Source: Chromohalobacter sp. 296-RDG
GTDB taxonomy: Bacteria; Pseudomonadota; Gammaproteobacteria; Pseudomonadales; Halomonadaceae
Direction: 5' to 3'
NCBI RefSeq assembly: GCF_029889885.1
Contig: NZ_JARANY010000012.1
Coordinates: 1 to 64,000 of the forward strand
Length of the DNA stretch: 64,000 nt
Shown: positions 35,373 through 48,482 of the stretch, in pieces
How the letters are laid out: each line of letters starts with the position of its first letter
How positions within the stretch are numbered: the first letter of the stretch is position 1
The notes under the pieces: model-generated
Told to the model about the DNA's origin: nothing
What the model saw: only the letters and a program-made list of their open reading frames with translations
The model's database searches: none
Translations under genes and position numbers: made by a program

Positions 35373-36113
35373 TCAGGGTGTCGTGCGACTAGCCGTGAGG
35401 AGCCCTTGTAGAGCGCTGGTATCCAGACAGCGGTAGGTGAACGAGGGGCGTCCCACCTGTCCATAGTGGAAGGACTCACCGAGATAGCCGTGCTCGGTCA
35501 GGTACTTTAAATACTTGCGCACCGAGACGCGGGACATGCCAGTGGCCGGGATCAGGCTTTCGGTGGTGAAGGTTTCCGTGTCGAGGCTCAGGATGGCCTG
35601 GGCGATTTGCGCCAACGAGGGCGTCGTCAGCCCCTTGGGCAGGCCATCGCTACGCGTCTGGCGTGGCCTGGCGGGCTGGAAGAGCCGGTCGAGGTCGCGT
35701 TGGTCGGCTTGTTCGGGTAGGCGCTCCAGCGTGGCGCGCACGCGTCGGCAGGCATCGACGGCGACCTTGAAGCGCTCGAACTCGAAGGGTTTGACCAGAT
35801 AGTCGCGCACGCCGAGGCGCCGTGCGGCGCGCACTGTCTCAGTCTCGCTGGCGGCGGTGATCAGGATGACGTCGATGTCGCGCCCCAGCCGTTGCAGGTA
35901 ACGAACGATTTCCAGCCCGTTACGACCGCGCAGGTAGACGTCGAGCAGGATGACGTCGACGGTATCGCTCTCCAGTACGTCCAGGGTACTGGGAATATCG
36001 CCGCATTGCGCGACCAGCGCGACGTCATCGAGTCGGTTGAGGTATTCGACGTTGAGGCGCATGACCATGGGATCATCCTCGACGATGAGTACTTGCAGTG
36101 GCGTATCGCTCAT
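35373..36113 (-). CDS. CitB/DcuR-family response regulator
   Basis: A 246-residue regulator with a receiver domain (IVEDDPMV; phosphoacceptor Asp58 in ILLDVYLRGRNG; Lys in YLVKPF) and a C-terminal helix-turn-helix of the CitB/DcuR type (TGMSRVSVRKYLKYLTEHGY). Such regulators control uptake of C4-dicarboxylates, citrate or malate. It lies 21 bases after the sensor kinase gene on the same strand and close to a divergent 2-hydroxycarboxylate symporter gene, its probable target. Confidence 0.9.
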   Translation of the reverse strand: MSDTPLQVLIVEDDPMVMRLNVEYLNRLDDVALVAQCGDIPSTLDVLESDTVDVILLDVYLRGRNGLEIVRYLQRLGRDIDVILITAASETETVRAARRLGVRDYLVKPFEFERFKVAVDACRRVRATLERLPEQADQRDLDRLFQPARPRQTRSDGLPKGLTTPSLAQIAQAILSLDTETFTTESLIPATGMSRVSVRKYLKYLTEHGYLGESFHYGQVGRPSFTYRCLDTSALQGLLTASRTTP

Positions 36114-36134
36114 GCCGGCGTTCCCATTGCTCGC

Positions 36135-37760
36135 TCAATTCTCGGTGGTGGACGAAACAGCATAGGGTAGGGCGACTTCGATCAACGTGCCGCGCCCTGG
36201 TTCGGAATATAGCGCCAGGGTACCGTCATGCGCTTCGACATGCTCGCGCACCATTGCCAGTCCAAGGCCGCGCTGGCGTCCCTTGGACGAGGTGCCTGTG
36301 GCGAAGACGTGCGCCTGCATGGCCTCGGGGATGCCGGGGCCGGTGTCCTGCACATGCAGCGATAGCAGGGCGGCGTCGACGCCCATGGTGAGCGTGACGT
36401 GGCGCTCGTGTTGCGCGTCGACGGCGTCGAAGGCGTTCTCCAGCAGGTTGCCCAGCACGATGACCAGCGTGTGAATCATGGCGGGGTCTTGCGGTGCGGG
36501 GATGGCTTCCTCGACGTCTACCGTCAAGGTAATGTCGCGCTCGCGGGCCTCGCTCTGTTTACCCAGTAGAAAGCCCGCCAACACCGGTTCGCCGATGCCT
36601 TCGACCAACGCCGCACCCGGTGCGACATGGTGATCTGCCACGTCGCGCAGATAGCGCTGCAATGTGGGGTATTCCTCCACTTGCACCAGGCCGAGCATGA
36701 CATGCAGCTTGTTCTTGAACTCATGTGTCGCCGCACGTAGGGCTTCGGCGTAACGTCGGACGCCGGTCAATTCCTCGGCGAGCAGGCGTACTTCGCTCTT
36801 GTCGCGGAAGGTCGCCACCGCGCCGATGACCTGACCCTGGTGGTGAATCGGCATGCGGTTGGCGAGCAGTGCCTGGCCGTTGATGAAGATTTCCTGGTCG
36901 AGCGAAGCTTCACCGTTTTGCAGCACATCCGGCAGCCCGCTCTGTGGCAGGTAGTCGGTGATTGGCGTGCCCAGCGCTGGTACTTCAAGGCCCGCTTGAT
37001 TGAGCAGCGAGCGGGCGGCGGTGTTAGTCAGGGTAATATGCCCGGCGACATCCACCGCGAGAATACCTTCGTGTACCGAGCCGAGAATCGCCTGGCGTTC
37101 TTCCACCAAGCGCGTGATCTGGTACGGCTCGAGCCCCATCAGCACACGCTTGATGTAACGTGCCAGCCAGCTGGCACCAAGGCTGCCGAGAATCATGAGA
37201 AGTGCGATGCCCAGCATCATGTGCAGGCGGTTGTCGGCCAGGCGGGCGCCCAGCGTATCCAGTGTCACCCCGACCGAGACGGCGCCGATTACCTCGCTGG
37301 CAGCATTACGTACCGGTGCGAAGCCGCGAATGCTGACGCCCAGGGTTCCCTTGGCCCGCGAGGCATAATGCTCGCCCTGCAGTGCCGGACCTTCGTCACC
37401 GCCCTGGAAATGCTTGCCGATACGCGTCGGGTCGGGGTGCGTGAGGCGAATGGCATGGGGATTCATCACCACGATGAAATCCACATCCAGGCGCTGGCGC
37501 AATGCGTCGATCTCCCGTTGTAGGTTGTTATCGGCGGCGAAATCGCGCTGGCCTCCTGCTTCCTTCAGCACGTTGATGACACGCTGTCGCGACGCCACGA
37601 CCTGGGCGATATCAGTGACGCGGGCCGCCTGGGCGTCTTCCTGTGTGTCGCGCAGGGTGGCATCGAACATCCACAATGCCACGCCCAGCGTGACGATCAC
37701 CGTCGAGGCCACGAGTAGCGAGATCAACACACTGAGACGAATGGTCGGCAAGCGGGGCAT
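36135..37760 (-). CDS. CitA/DcuS-family sensor histidine kinase
   Basis: A 541-residue kinase with TM1 (about residues 9-30), a periplasmic sensor of about 140 residues with the ligand-domain motif RLTHPDPTRIGKHFQGGDEG, TM2 (about 180-200), a cytoplasmic PAS domain (LGSVHEGILAVDVAGHITLT), and a HisKA-like box THEFKNKLHVMLGL with His346, then ATPase motifs ending GTSSKGRQRGLGLAMV. This is the standard layout for sensors of citrate, malate or C4-dicarboxylates. It forms an operon with the downstream regulator and is divergent from the symporter gene. Confidence 0.92.
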   Translation of the reverse strand: MPRLPTIRLSVLISLLVASTVIVTLGVALWMFDATLRDTQEDAQAARVTDIAQVVASRQRVINVLKEAGGQRDFAADNNLQREIDALRQRLDVDFIVVMNPHAIRLTHPDPTRIGKHFQGGDEGPALQGEHYASRAKGTLGVSIRGFAPVRNAASEVIGAVSVGVTLDTLGARLADNRLHMMLGIALLMILGSLGASWLARYIKRVLMGLEPYQITRLVEERQAILGSVHEGILAVDVAGHITLTNTAARSLLNQAGLEVPALGTPITDYLPQSGLPDVLQNGEASLDQEIFINGQALLANRMPIHHQGQVIGAVATFRDKSEVRLLAEELTGVRRYAEALRAATHEFKNKLHVMLGLVQVEEYPTLQRYLRDVADHHVAPGAALVEGIGEPVLAGFLLGKQSEARERDITLTVDVEEAIPAPQDPAMIHTLVIVLGNLLENAFDAVDAQHERHVTLTMGVDAALLSLHVQDTGPGIPEAMQAHVFATGTSSKGRQRGLGLAMVREHVEAHDGTLALYSEPGRGTLIEVALPYAVSSTTEN

Positions 37761-37840
37761 GCGTATCGGGCCCTATGGGGTGGTTTTCGACCTTGGTGTA
37801 ATATCCAAGCGTGGCGTGCTATGCCGGATACAAGGCCGTC

Positions 37841-37860
37841 GTTTTCAATAATTTCAAAAC
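37841..37860. promoter_or_regulatory. AT-rich dyad in the kinase-symporter intergenic region
   Basis: GTTTT and AAAAC arms bracket an AT-rich core in a 207-base divergent gap that is otherwise GC-rich, and GCTTTAATAAG follows. CitB/DcuR-type regulators bind AT-rich sites, so this is a plausible operator for the symporter; no direct evidence. Confidence 0.35.
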
Positions 37861-37967
37861 GCTTTAATAAGTTGGCAAAGCTTGGTTCACGGCACGTGCG
37901 GCTTATCCTCGGCGGCGTTCACGTTCTCCGCCCGTCCGGGTGGATTCCAACACATGGGAGCACGCCA

Positions 37968-39284
37968 ATGAATACCAGTGCCGCTACACAAAGCCTGGAC
38001 GATACCCAGCACGCTTCGAGCGCGCTGGGTACGTTGCGCATCTTCGGTCTGCCGTTGCCGGTCTTCTTCATCGCTTTCGCCGTCATGGTCGTGGCCATGT
38101 TCACCGACACGTTGCCCAGCGGCATGATCGGCGCCTTGCTGGTGATGATGATACTCGGTGAACTCCTGGGCTTCATCGGTGATCGTCTACCGATCATCAA
38201 GACCTACCTGGGCGGTGGCGCGATCCTGGCCATCTTCGGTGCGGCCGCGCTGGTTTATGTCGGCTGGTTACCTGCCGGTATCACCGACAATGTCACCACC
38301 TTCATGAAAAGCGGTGGCTTTCTTAACTTCTACATCGCCGCCTTGATCACCGGCAGCATCCTGGGCATGGATTCCAAGGTGCTGGTCAAGGTCGGATCGC
38401 GTTATGCGCTGCCCTTGCTTTGCGCGGTATTTTTCGCGGGCTTGTTTGCGGTGATCGTCGGCGCCGTGATGGGCTTCTCGATGCAGGATGCCCTGGTGGT
38501 GATCACCCTGCCGATTCTCGGTGGTGGAATGGGCGCGGGCGCGGTGCCCATGAGCCAGATCTACGAGCAGCTGCTCGGTCAGCCGGCAAGCTACTACATC
38601 TCGATTCTGGTGCCGGCACTGGCGTTGGGTAACGTCTTCGCGATCATCATCGCGGGCCTTCTCAACGGCCTGGCCAACCGCTTCCCCAAACTGACAGGCA
38701 ACGGGCAGATGATGCCGGGCGTGGAAATCGAGGAGCGCAAGAGCACTTTCGATCTTTCCAAATTGGGCATCGGTGTCGTCGCCGCGCTGACGTTCTTCAC
38801 CGCCGGGCAGATTCTGGGTGGCTTTATCCCGCTGCATCCCTATGCGCTGATGATCATCCTGGTCGCCGTGCTCAAGATCGCCAACGTGGTGCCGGAAAGC
38901 ATCAACGAGTCTGCATCGCAGTGGTTTCAGTTCGTCGCCAAGAACTGGACCTTCGCGCTGCTGTTCGGGATCGGTATTGCCTATACCGATCTCGGCCAGG
39001 TGATCGATGCCATCACGCCGACCTATGTGATGATCGTGCTCGCCGTGGTGGCCGGTGCCGCCTTCGGCGCTGGGCTGGTCGGTAAACTGGTCGGCTTCTA
39101 TCCCGTCGAGTCGGCGATCACCGCGGGGCTGTGCATGGCCAACATGGGTGGCACCGGCGATGTTGCGGTACTCTCCGCCGCCAAGCGTATGCAGCTGATG
39201 CCCTTCGCGCAGATTTCCTCGCGCCTGGGTGGCGCCTTGATCCTGTTGATCTCGAGCATCCTCGTGCCGATATTCTTTACTTAG
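37968..39284 (+). CDS. 2-hydroxycarboxylate transporter family symporter (CitS/MaeN type)
   Basis: A 438-residue inner-membrane protein with about eleven hydrophobic segments and the two re-entrant loop motifs of the 2HCT family, LGGGMGAGAVPMSQIY and NMGGTGDVAVLSAAKRM, in the two halves. Members import citrate or malate with sodium ions. GGGAG lies seven bases before ATG 37968. The divergent CitA/CitB-type two-component genes probably control it. Citrate versus malate specificity cannot be decided from sequence alone. Confidence 0.9.
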   Translation: MNTSAATQSLDDTQHASSALGTLRIFGLPLPVFFIAFAVMVVAMFTDTLPSGMIGALLVMMILGELLGFIGDRLPIIKTYLGGGAILAIFGAAALVYVGWLPAGITDNVTTFMKSGGFLNFYIAALITGSILGMDSKVLVKVGSRYALPLLCAVFFAGLFAVIVGAVMGFSMQDALVVITLPILGGGMGAGAVPMSQIYEQLLGQPASYYISILVPALALGNVFAIIIAGLLNGLANRFPKLTGNGQMMPGVEIEERKSTFDLSKLGIGVVAALTFFTAGQILGGFIPLHPYALMIILVAVLKIANVVPESINESASQWFQFVAKNWTFALLFGIGIAYTDLGQVIDAITPTYVMIVLAVVAGAAFGAGLVGKLVGFYPVESAITAGLCMANMGGTGDVAVLSAAKRMQLMPFAQISSRLGGALILLISSILVPIFFT

Positions 39285-39310
39285 CACGTTGTTCACACAG
39301 CAAAACGCTT

Positions 39311-39334
39311 AACGGCGCCCCTGAGGGCGCCGTT
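39311..39334 (+). terminator. Intrinsic terminator of the symporter gene
   Basis: A perfect 10-bp stem AACGGCGCCC / GGGCGCCGTT with a CTGA loop lies 26 bases after the stop and is followed by TGCGTTTTAC. Confidence 0.75.
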
Positions 39335-39410
39335 TGCGTTTTACGCGGGATACGTCGGAAAGCGACTTAGGCACTGTCTGAAAAGTCGACGAACGAAGGT
39401 CAGGCAATGC

Positions 39411-43821
<4,411 letters not shown>

Positions 43822-43922
43822 GGCTCTCGGCAAAGGCGTGAAACTGTTTAAAAATTGAGCGAAATCGACAAGGCGGCGTGATGACCGCTAGAGAGAAAGG
43901 CGTCCGCCGTCTCTTAACAGTG

Positions 43923-43971
43923 TTATCCACACCTGGTGTGCATAAAGGCTCAGGCATCCGGGTGTGGATAA
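43923..43971. promoter_or_regulatory. Inverted pair of perfect DnaA boxes
   Basis: TTATCCACA at 43923-43931 and TGTGGATAA at 43963-43971 are two perfect DnaA boxes facing each other. The surrounding 14-base arms are complementary except at one position. They lie between mnmC and yciI, about 100 bases upstream of mnmC, which heads the ligA operon. A role in DnaA control or titration is inference; a hairpin role is also possible. Confidence 0.55.
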
Positions 43972-43977
43972 GCGATG

Positions 43978-44277
43978 TTACGGCAACACCTTCTTGAACG
44001 GCTTGACCGTGACCTTGGCGTAGACGCCGGCGATCACGAAGGGATCGGCGTCGGCCCAGGTTTGGGCATCTTGCTGGCTGTCGAACTCGGCGATCACCAC
44101 GCTGCCGGTGAAACCGGCTTCGCCCGGGTCGTTGGCATCCACGGCGGGGTTGGGGCCGGCAAGCACCAGGCGCCCTTCGTCGCGGAGTTTCTCGAGACGC
44201 GCCAGATGATCGGGACGCGCCGCCTTGCGGCGTTCGAGGCTGTCTTGCACATCGTCGCTAACAATCGAGTAAAGCAT
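43978..44277 (-). CDS. yciI: YciI family protein
   Basis: A 99-residue protein starting [17 protein letters not shown], with the YciI-type [21 protein letters not shown] and [22 protein letters not shown]; the His-Asp pair typical of the family is present. It is a small ferredoxin-like-fold protein of unknown activity. Its ATG shares one base with the yciB stop (TGATG), so the two are coupled. Confidence 0.9.
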   Translation of the reverse strand: MLYSIVSDDVQDSLERRKAARPDHLARLEKLRDEGRLVLAGPNPAVDANDPGEAGFTGSVVIAEFDSQQDAQTWADADPFVIAGVYAKVTVKPFKKVLP

Positions 44278-44846
44278 CAGACGTCATCCTTCTGGTGGTC
44301 GTTTTGCGAAAGCGTATCACGGGGTATGTGACGGGCCAGATAAATGCCCTGGCCGATCACGAACACCAGGGTCAGCCCCAGCATGCCGAACAGCTTGAAG
44401 TTGACCCATGTGGCCTCGTCGTAGGTCTTGAAGACATACACATTGATCGCGCCCAGCGCAATGAAGAAGAGCGCCCAGGCGAGGTTGAGGCGGCGCCAGA
44501 TGGCGGCGGGGAGCGTAATGGCCTTGCCCATCATGCGCTCCACGAGGGTCTTGCCCCCGAACAGCGGTGCGACCAGAAACGCGAAGGCGAACAGCCAGTT
44601 GACCACGGTCGGCTTCCATTGGATGAACGCCGCGTTGTGAAACAGCACAGTCGCCCCGCCCATGACGACGACCAGTACTAGAGTCACCAGCTGCATCTTT
44701 TCCACACGACGGTAGCGCCACCACATGAAGGCGACCTGCAGCAGCGTGGCGGGAATCAGCACCAGCGTCGCGAGCAGAATATTGCCGCTGAAGTGATACA
44801 CCGCGAAAAACAACACGATGGGCAGGAAATCCAGGAACATTTTCAT
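44277..44846 (-). CDS. yciB: Septation/intracellular septation protein YciB (IspZ family)
   Basis: A 189-residue inner-membrane protein beginning [19 protein letters not shown] with five hydrophobic segments and the family stretches [17 protein letters not shown] and [16 protein letters not shown]. YciB interacts with cell-envelope elongation and division machinery in E. coli. I use ATG 44846, matching the conserved start. It is coupled to yciI and divergent from the PHP-domain gene, a widespread gammaproteobacterial neighbourhood. Confidence 0.93.
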   Translation of the reverse strand: MKMFLDFLPIVLFFAVYHFSGNILLATLVLIPATLLQVAFMWWRYRRVEKMQLVTLVLVVVMGGATVLFHNAAFIQWKPTVVNWLFAFAFLVAPLFGGKTLVERMMGKAITLPAAIWRRLNLAWALFFIALGAINVYVFKTYDEATWVNFKLFGMLGLTLVFVIGQGIYLARHIPRDTLSQNDHQKDDV

Positions 44847-44950
44847 CGGCGAGCATCCTGTGAGTTGCCGGCGCGGCACGGGAATTGACCCAGCGCAGCG
44901 CAGGCGAGCACTATAGCGGACCTATTCTGACAAAGACGCCGCACCGCGTC

Positions 44951-45850
44951 ATGCCCATGAGCCAACCCTTACCCCCCTTGCCCGATACCTTCGATGCCGA
45001 TCTTGGCCTCGACTTGCACATGCATTCCACCGCCTCCGATGGTGCGCTATCGCCACAAGCGTTGACCGACGCCTGCCACGCCAAGGGCGTCACGCGATTT
45101 TCCCTGACCGATCATGACACCGTGGCCGGTGTTGCCGAGGCCCAGCGTCATGCTGAAAGCCTGGGGATGCGTTGCCTGGCGGGGAGCGAGTTATCCACCT
45201 TGTGGCGCGGTATCGGCATTCACGTGGTGGCGTTGTTGCCCGAGGGGGCCAGTGGCGCCCTGGTGCCCGGGCTCGAGGCGCAGGCGCAGGCCCGTGTGAC
45301 ACGCGCCGAGGAAATCGCCCGGCGCCTCGAGAAAATCGGCCTCGACGACGCCCTGGCGCGTGCCCGCGAACAGGCCGGCAGCGAGCGACCCCTGGGGCGG
45401 CCGGATTTCGCCAAGGCCCTGGTGGCCGCAGAACTGGTGCCGGACATGCCGACGGCCTTCAAGAAGTATCTGGGCGCCGGCAAGCTCGGTGACGTGAAGA
45501 CCCATTGGCCGTATCTCAGTGAAGTAGTCGACTGGATTCGCGATAGTCAGGGCATCGCGGTACTGGCGCATCCGCTGCGCTATCGCCTCACGCATCGCAA
45601 GCGCAGCCAACTGCTGGACAGCTTTCGCGAGGCCGGCGGGGAAGCCGCCGAATTGATCAGCGGCCACCAGAACGCCGATGTGGGGCGCGACCTGGCCCGT
45701 CAGCTCGAAGCGCGCGACCTCATGGGGTCGCAGGGCAGTGATTTTCACTATCCGGGTGGGCCGTTGGCGCCGGGCGTGATGAGTGTGCCGCCACGTTGCT
45801 CGGTGACGCCGGTGTGGCGTCATCCGAAGCTTGCGAGATTCGCCGCGTAA
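44951..45850 (+). CDS. rnm: PHP-domain 5'-3' exoribonuclease RNase AM (TrpH/YciV family)
   Basis: A 299-residue PHP-domain phosphoesterase with metal-binding motifs DLHMHSTASDGALS, FSLTDHDTVAG, GSELST, AVLAHPLRY and GSDFHYPGG. E. coli YciV (RNase AM) matures 5' ends of rRNAs and degrades short oligonucleotides and 3',5'-bisphosphonucleotides; the function is assigned by family. ATG 44951 or 44957 may be the start. It precedes yciO on the same strand. Confidence 0.9.
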   Translation: MPMSQPLPPLPDTFDADLGLDLHMHSTASDGALSPQALTDACHAKGVTRFSLTDHDTVAGVAEAQRHAESLGMRCLAGSELSTLWRGIGIHVVALLPEGASGALVPGLEAQAQARVTRAEEIARRLEKIGLDDALARAREQAGSERPLGRPDFAKALVAAELVPDMPTAFKKYLGAGKLGDVKTHWPYLSEVVDWIRDSQGIAVLAHPLRYRLTHRKRSQLLDSFREAGGEAAELISGHQNADVGRDLARQLEARDLMGSQGSDFHYPGGPLAPGVMSVPPRCSVTPVWRHPKLARFAA

Positions 45851-45956
45851 GGTTATTGCTGGGGACGAGGCACGTCGTGCGGCCCAGCGCCTTCACTACG
45901 CCGCACGTTCGGTCCTCGGTTCTTCCGGTTCGTTCATCCGGCCCAAGGAGGCAGGC

Positions 45957-46577
45957 ATGACCCAGTTCTTTCAGATTCATCCCGACAACCCGCAGAAACG
46001 TCTCATCGATCAGACGATCTCGTTGTTGCGCGGTGGCGGCGTGATCGCCTATCCGACGGATTCCGGCTATGCGCTCGGTTGTTGCCTGGGCGAGAAGAAA
46101 GCTATCGAGAAGATCAAGTGGCTGCGCTCGCTGGATGACAAGCATAACTTCACGCTGGTGTGTTCCGACCTGTCTCAGATCGGCACTTATGCCAAGGTTG
46201 ATAATGACGTGTTCCGCCTGCTCAAGGCGCATACGCCGGGGCCGTATACCTTCATTCTCAACGCCACCAACGAGGTGCCGCGTCTGCTGTTGCATCCCAA
46301 ACGGCGCTCCATCGGCGTGCGCGTGCCGGATCATCGCATCAGCCATGCGTTGCTCGCGGCGCTGGGCGAGCCGTTGATGAGCGTGACGCTGATCCCCGTC
46401 GACGACGATCTACCCATGACCGATCCCGAGGAGATCCGCGAACGTTTCGGCGCGCATCTCGATGCCGTCATCGACGGCGGCGCCTGTTACCTGGAGCCGA
46501 CCACGGTGGTCGATCTGCGCGAGATACCGCCGACGATCGTTCGCGAAGGGCGCGGGGATGTCGCGCCCTTCGTCTGA
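45957..46577 (+). CDS. yciO: YciO/Sua5-family threonylcarbamoyl-AMP synthase-like protein
   Basis: A 206-residue protein of the YrdC/Sua5 fold, YciO branch: GGGVIAYPTDSGYALGC, KHNFTLVCSDLSQIG, TPGPYTFILNATNEVPR and SIGVRVPDH. YrdC relatives make threonylcarbamoyl-AMP for t6A37 of tRNA; YciO-type proteins may be paralogues with weaker or different activity. AAGGAGG precedes ATG 45957. In relatives scpA and scpB often follow; here an AT-richer phosphatase gene on the other strand does. Confidence 0.9.
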   Translation: MTQFFQIHPDNPQKRLIDQTISLLRGGGVIAYPTDSGYALGCCLGEKKAIEKIKWLRSLDDKHNFTLVCSDLSQIGTYAKVDNDVFRLLKAHTPGPYTFILNATNEVPRLLLHPKRRSIGVRVPDHRISHALLAALGEPLMSVTLIPVDDDLPMTDPEEIRERFGAHLDAVIDGGACYLEPTTVVDLREIPPTIVREGRGDVAPFV

Positions 46578-46587
46578 ACGCGCTTGT

Positions 46588-46608
46588 GCGGGGTCGAGTC
46601 GGCCCCGC
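46588..46608. terminator. Hairpin between convergent yciO and phosphatase genes
   Basis: GCGGGGTCG pairs with CGGCCCCGC (one T-G pair) around AGT. It sits in the 40-base convergent gap and could end both transcripts, but no T-tract follows. Confidence 0.4.
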
Positions 46609-46617
46609 TGGTGCAGC

Positions 46618-47439
46618 TTACGGTGTCTCTAGCGGTGCGTCCCAGGCCTTGAGTTCTGCATCGCTCCAACTGCCATAGCTAGCGTTGGGGAACATGATCC
46701 AGTCATCGCCAAAGTGTGCGGCGTCGTCGCTGGCCAGATCTTTCTGGGTCGCGAGATCGGCATGGTGATAATCTTGGGAAAAGTCGGCCAATGAGTCGCC
46801 CAACTGCATGATCAGATCGTAATCGCTTTCAATAGCTTGGCGGCGCTTAGCCTTGCTGGGACCTAGTAGCCGGACCTGAGAGTCGCTGACTTGAGGGAGC
46901 TGTAGCGACTCGAGTGTCTCGACAGTTGCGCCCTTGTTTTCCTGGTAGCGATCGGACACGTAAAAGATCGTCACGTCATTGGAGTCGGCGTAGTCGAGAA
47001 AATCACGCGCACCGGGGATCAAGCGTGGATTACCCTCGCGCTCCCATACCTTCCAGGTATCCCAGCCAGTGAAGTCGTGGCATGCCTGCATATCGCGTAC
47101 CAGCAGCGCTGAGTTATCGATCACCGTTTCGTCGAGGTCGGTCATGATGGCGAGATCATCAGCGTCAGGATGCTCGGCAAGCATTTGTTTCAGCCTCGCG
47201 GTGGCCAAGGCGTAGCTTTGACGCTGGAGTGCCTGAATCTCCGCTGACTGCTGCTGATAGCGAAGCGCCATCGCGTACTTTTGTGGAGCGCATGACGATG
47301 AGGAGTCGGCAGTTTCGGTGGCATCGTCGTCGGCATAGGCATTGCCACCAAGACTCATGGCCAGAACACCCGCGAGCAGCCAACGGTATGATCCACCGGC
47401 CGTGAAGGTGTGAGAGCTGTGATGATATCGAGTCGACAT
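46618..47439 (-). CDS. Secreted HAD-superfamily class C (P4-type) acid phosphatase
   Basis: A 273-residue protein with a signal peptide (about residues 18-36, ending NAYA) and a HAD fold of the e(P4)/class C type: catalytic DLDETVIDN (DxDxT), FYVSDRYQENK and LIMQLGDSLADFSQDY. It lacks a lipobox at the signal cleavage site, so it is probably periplasmic rather than lipid-anchored. Class C enzymes dephosphorylate nucleotides such as NMN or AMP for uptake. Sampled lines are 52-58% G+C, below the flanking genes. A GATAATTATC palindrome lies 35-45 bases upstream of its start. Confidence 0.85.
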   Translation of the reverse strand: MSTRYHHSSHTFTAGGSYRWLLAGVLAMSLGGNAYADDDATETADSSSSCAPQKYAMALRYQQQSAEIQALQRQSYALATARLKQMLAEHPDADDLAIMTDLDETVIDNSALLVRDMQACHDFTGWDTWKVWEREGNPRLIPGARDFLDYADSNDVTIFYVSDRYQENKGATVETLESLQLPQVSDSQVRLLGPSKAKRRQAIESDYDLIMQLGDSLADFSQDYHHADLATQKDLASDDAAHFGDDWIMFPNASYGSWSDAELKAWDAPLETP

Positions 47440-47570
47440 GGGGTCTCCTTGTAATTCGCCCTAGCGTGAGATTTGATAATTATCGTTTTCGTGCTTTTCT
47501 ATCATTAACTTTTATCGGTCGTTTAATCAACAACGACAAGCTTGAGCGATACCCCAGCACCTAGTGGTTA

Positions 47571-48461
47571 TTACGTTTTCTCGTCTTCGGGTGCCTCCTG
47601 AGGGGAAGGGGCGTTGGGATCCTCGGTATCTTCGTCGAGCCAGGTGCCGCATTTGCGGCAATACTTGGCGTCGCGTTCGTGCCCTTCGTGGCCGCAACCG
47701 GGACAGGCTTCTTCGGAGTAGCGTTCTTCGCGGATCGAGCGGATCACCTCCGCCGAGAAGACGCCGGTGGGCACGGCGATGATCGAGTACCCCATAATCA
47801 TCATGCATGCCGAGATGAACTGTCCGAGCGGGGTGATGGGCGTGATGTCGCCATAACCCACCGTGGTCAGCGTGACGATGGCCCAGTACATCGCGCGTGG
47901 CATGCTGCTGAAGCCGGCCTCCGGCGGCTCGATCATGTAGATCAGCGCGCCGAAGATAGTGATGATCAACAGCACCGTGAACAGAAACAGCATGATCTTG
48001 CGATAGCTGCGCGTAAGTGCCTGCGTCAGCATGCGGCCTTCGCCGACGAACTCCATCAGCCGCAACACGCGAAAGACGCGTAGCGCACGTAGTACGCGCA
48101 CCACGAGCAGCGACTGGGCGCCAGGTATCAGCAGGCTGAGCCAGGTGGGCAGGATGGAGAGCAAATCGATGACGCCATAGAAGCTCTTCAAGTAGCGTAG
48201 CGGGCGTTCCAGGCAGTAAAGCCGTACCGCCAGCTCCAATGTGAAGAGCAGCGTAAAGCCCCATTCGAGCAGATGGAACGCTCCGCCAAAGCGGGCGTGA
48301 AGGCTCGGCACGCTGTCCACGAAGACTACCGCCACACTGAGTAGAATCAGCGTGATGAGAACGATGTCGAAGATCTTCGCGGCCCTTGTGTCGGACTCGA
48401 AGATGAGATGGAACAGTGTCCTGCGTAGGCCGCTGTTGGCGGGTTCGAAAGGCAGCGTCAA
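47571..48461 (-). CDS. Voltage-gated-type potassium channel with C-terminal zinc ribbon
   Basis: A 296-residue protein with six membrane segments, an arginine-bearing S4 (VRVLRALRVFRVLRLMEF), and a pore with selectivity filter TVGYGD at residues 200-205. After S6 a cytoplasmic tail holds a rubredoxin-like zinc ribbon, CPGCG followed by CRKCG, and an acidic end. The filter predicts K+ selectivity. The tail may serve assembly or sensing; that is inference. It lies 21 bases upstream of nothing on its strand but follows the CYTH gene by 21 bases and is probably cotranscribed with it. Confidence 0.88.
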   Translation of the reverse strand: MTLPFEPANSGLRRTLFHLIFESDTRAAKIFDIVLITLILLSVAVVFVDSVPSLHARFGGAFHLLEWGFTLLFTLELAVRLYCLERPLRYLKSFYGVIDLLSILPTWLSLLIPGAQSLLVVRVLRALRVFRVLRLMEFVGEGRMLTQALTRSYRKIMLFLFTVLLIITIFGALIYMIEPPEAGFSSMPRAMYWAIVTLTTVGYGDITPITPLGQFISACMMIMGYSIIAVPTGVFSAEVIRSIREERYSEEACPGCGHEGHERDAKYCRKCGTWLDEDTEDPNAPSPQEAPEDEKT

Positions 48462-48482
48462 GGGACGGTCTCCTGCGTTGCG

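Noticed and set aside
45189-45197. DnaA-box-like TTATCCACC inside the PHP-domain gene
   Set aside because: Single imperfect match inside coding sequence with no partner site.
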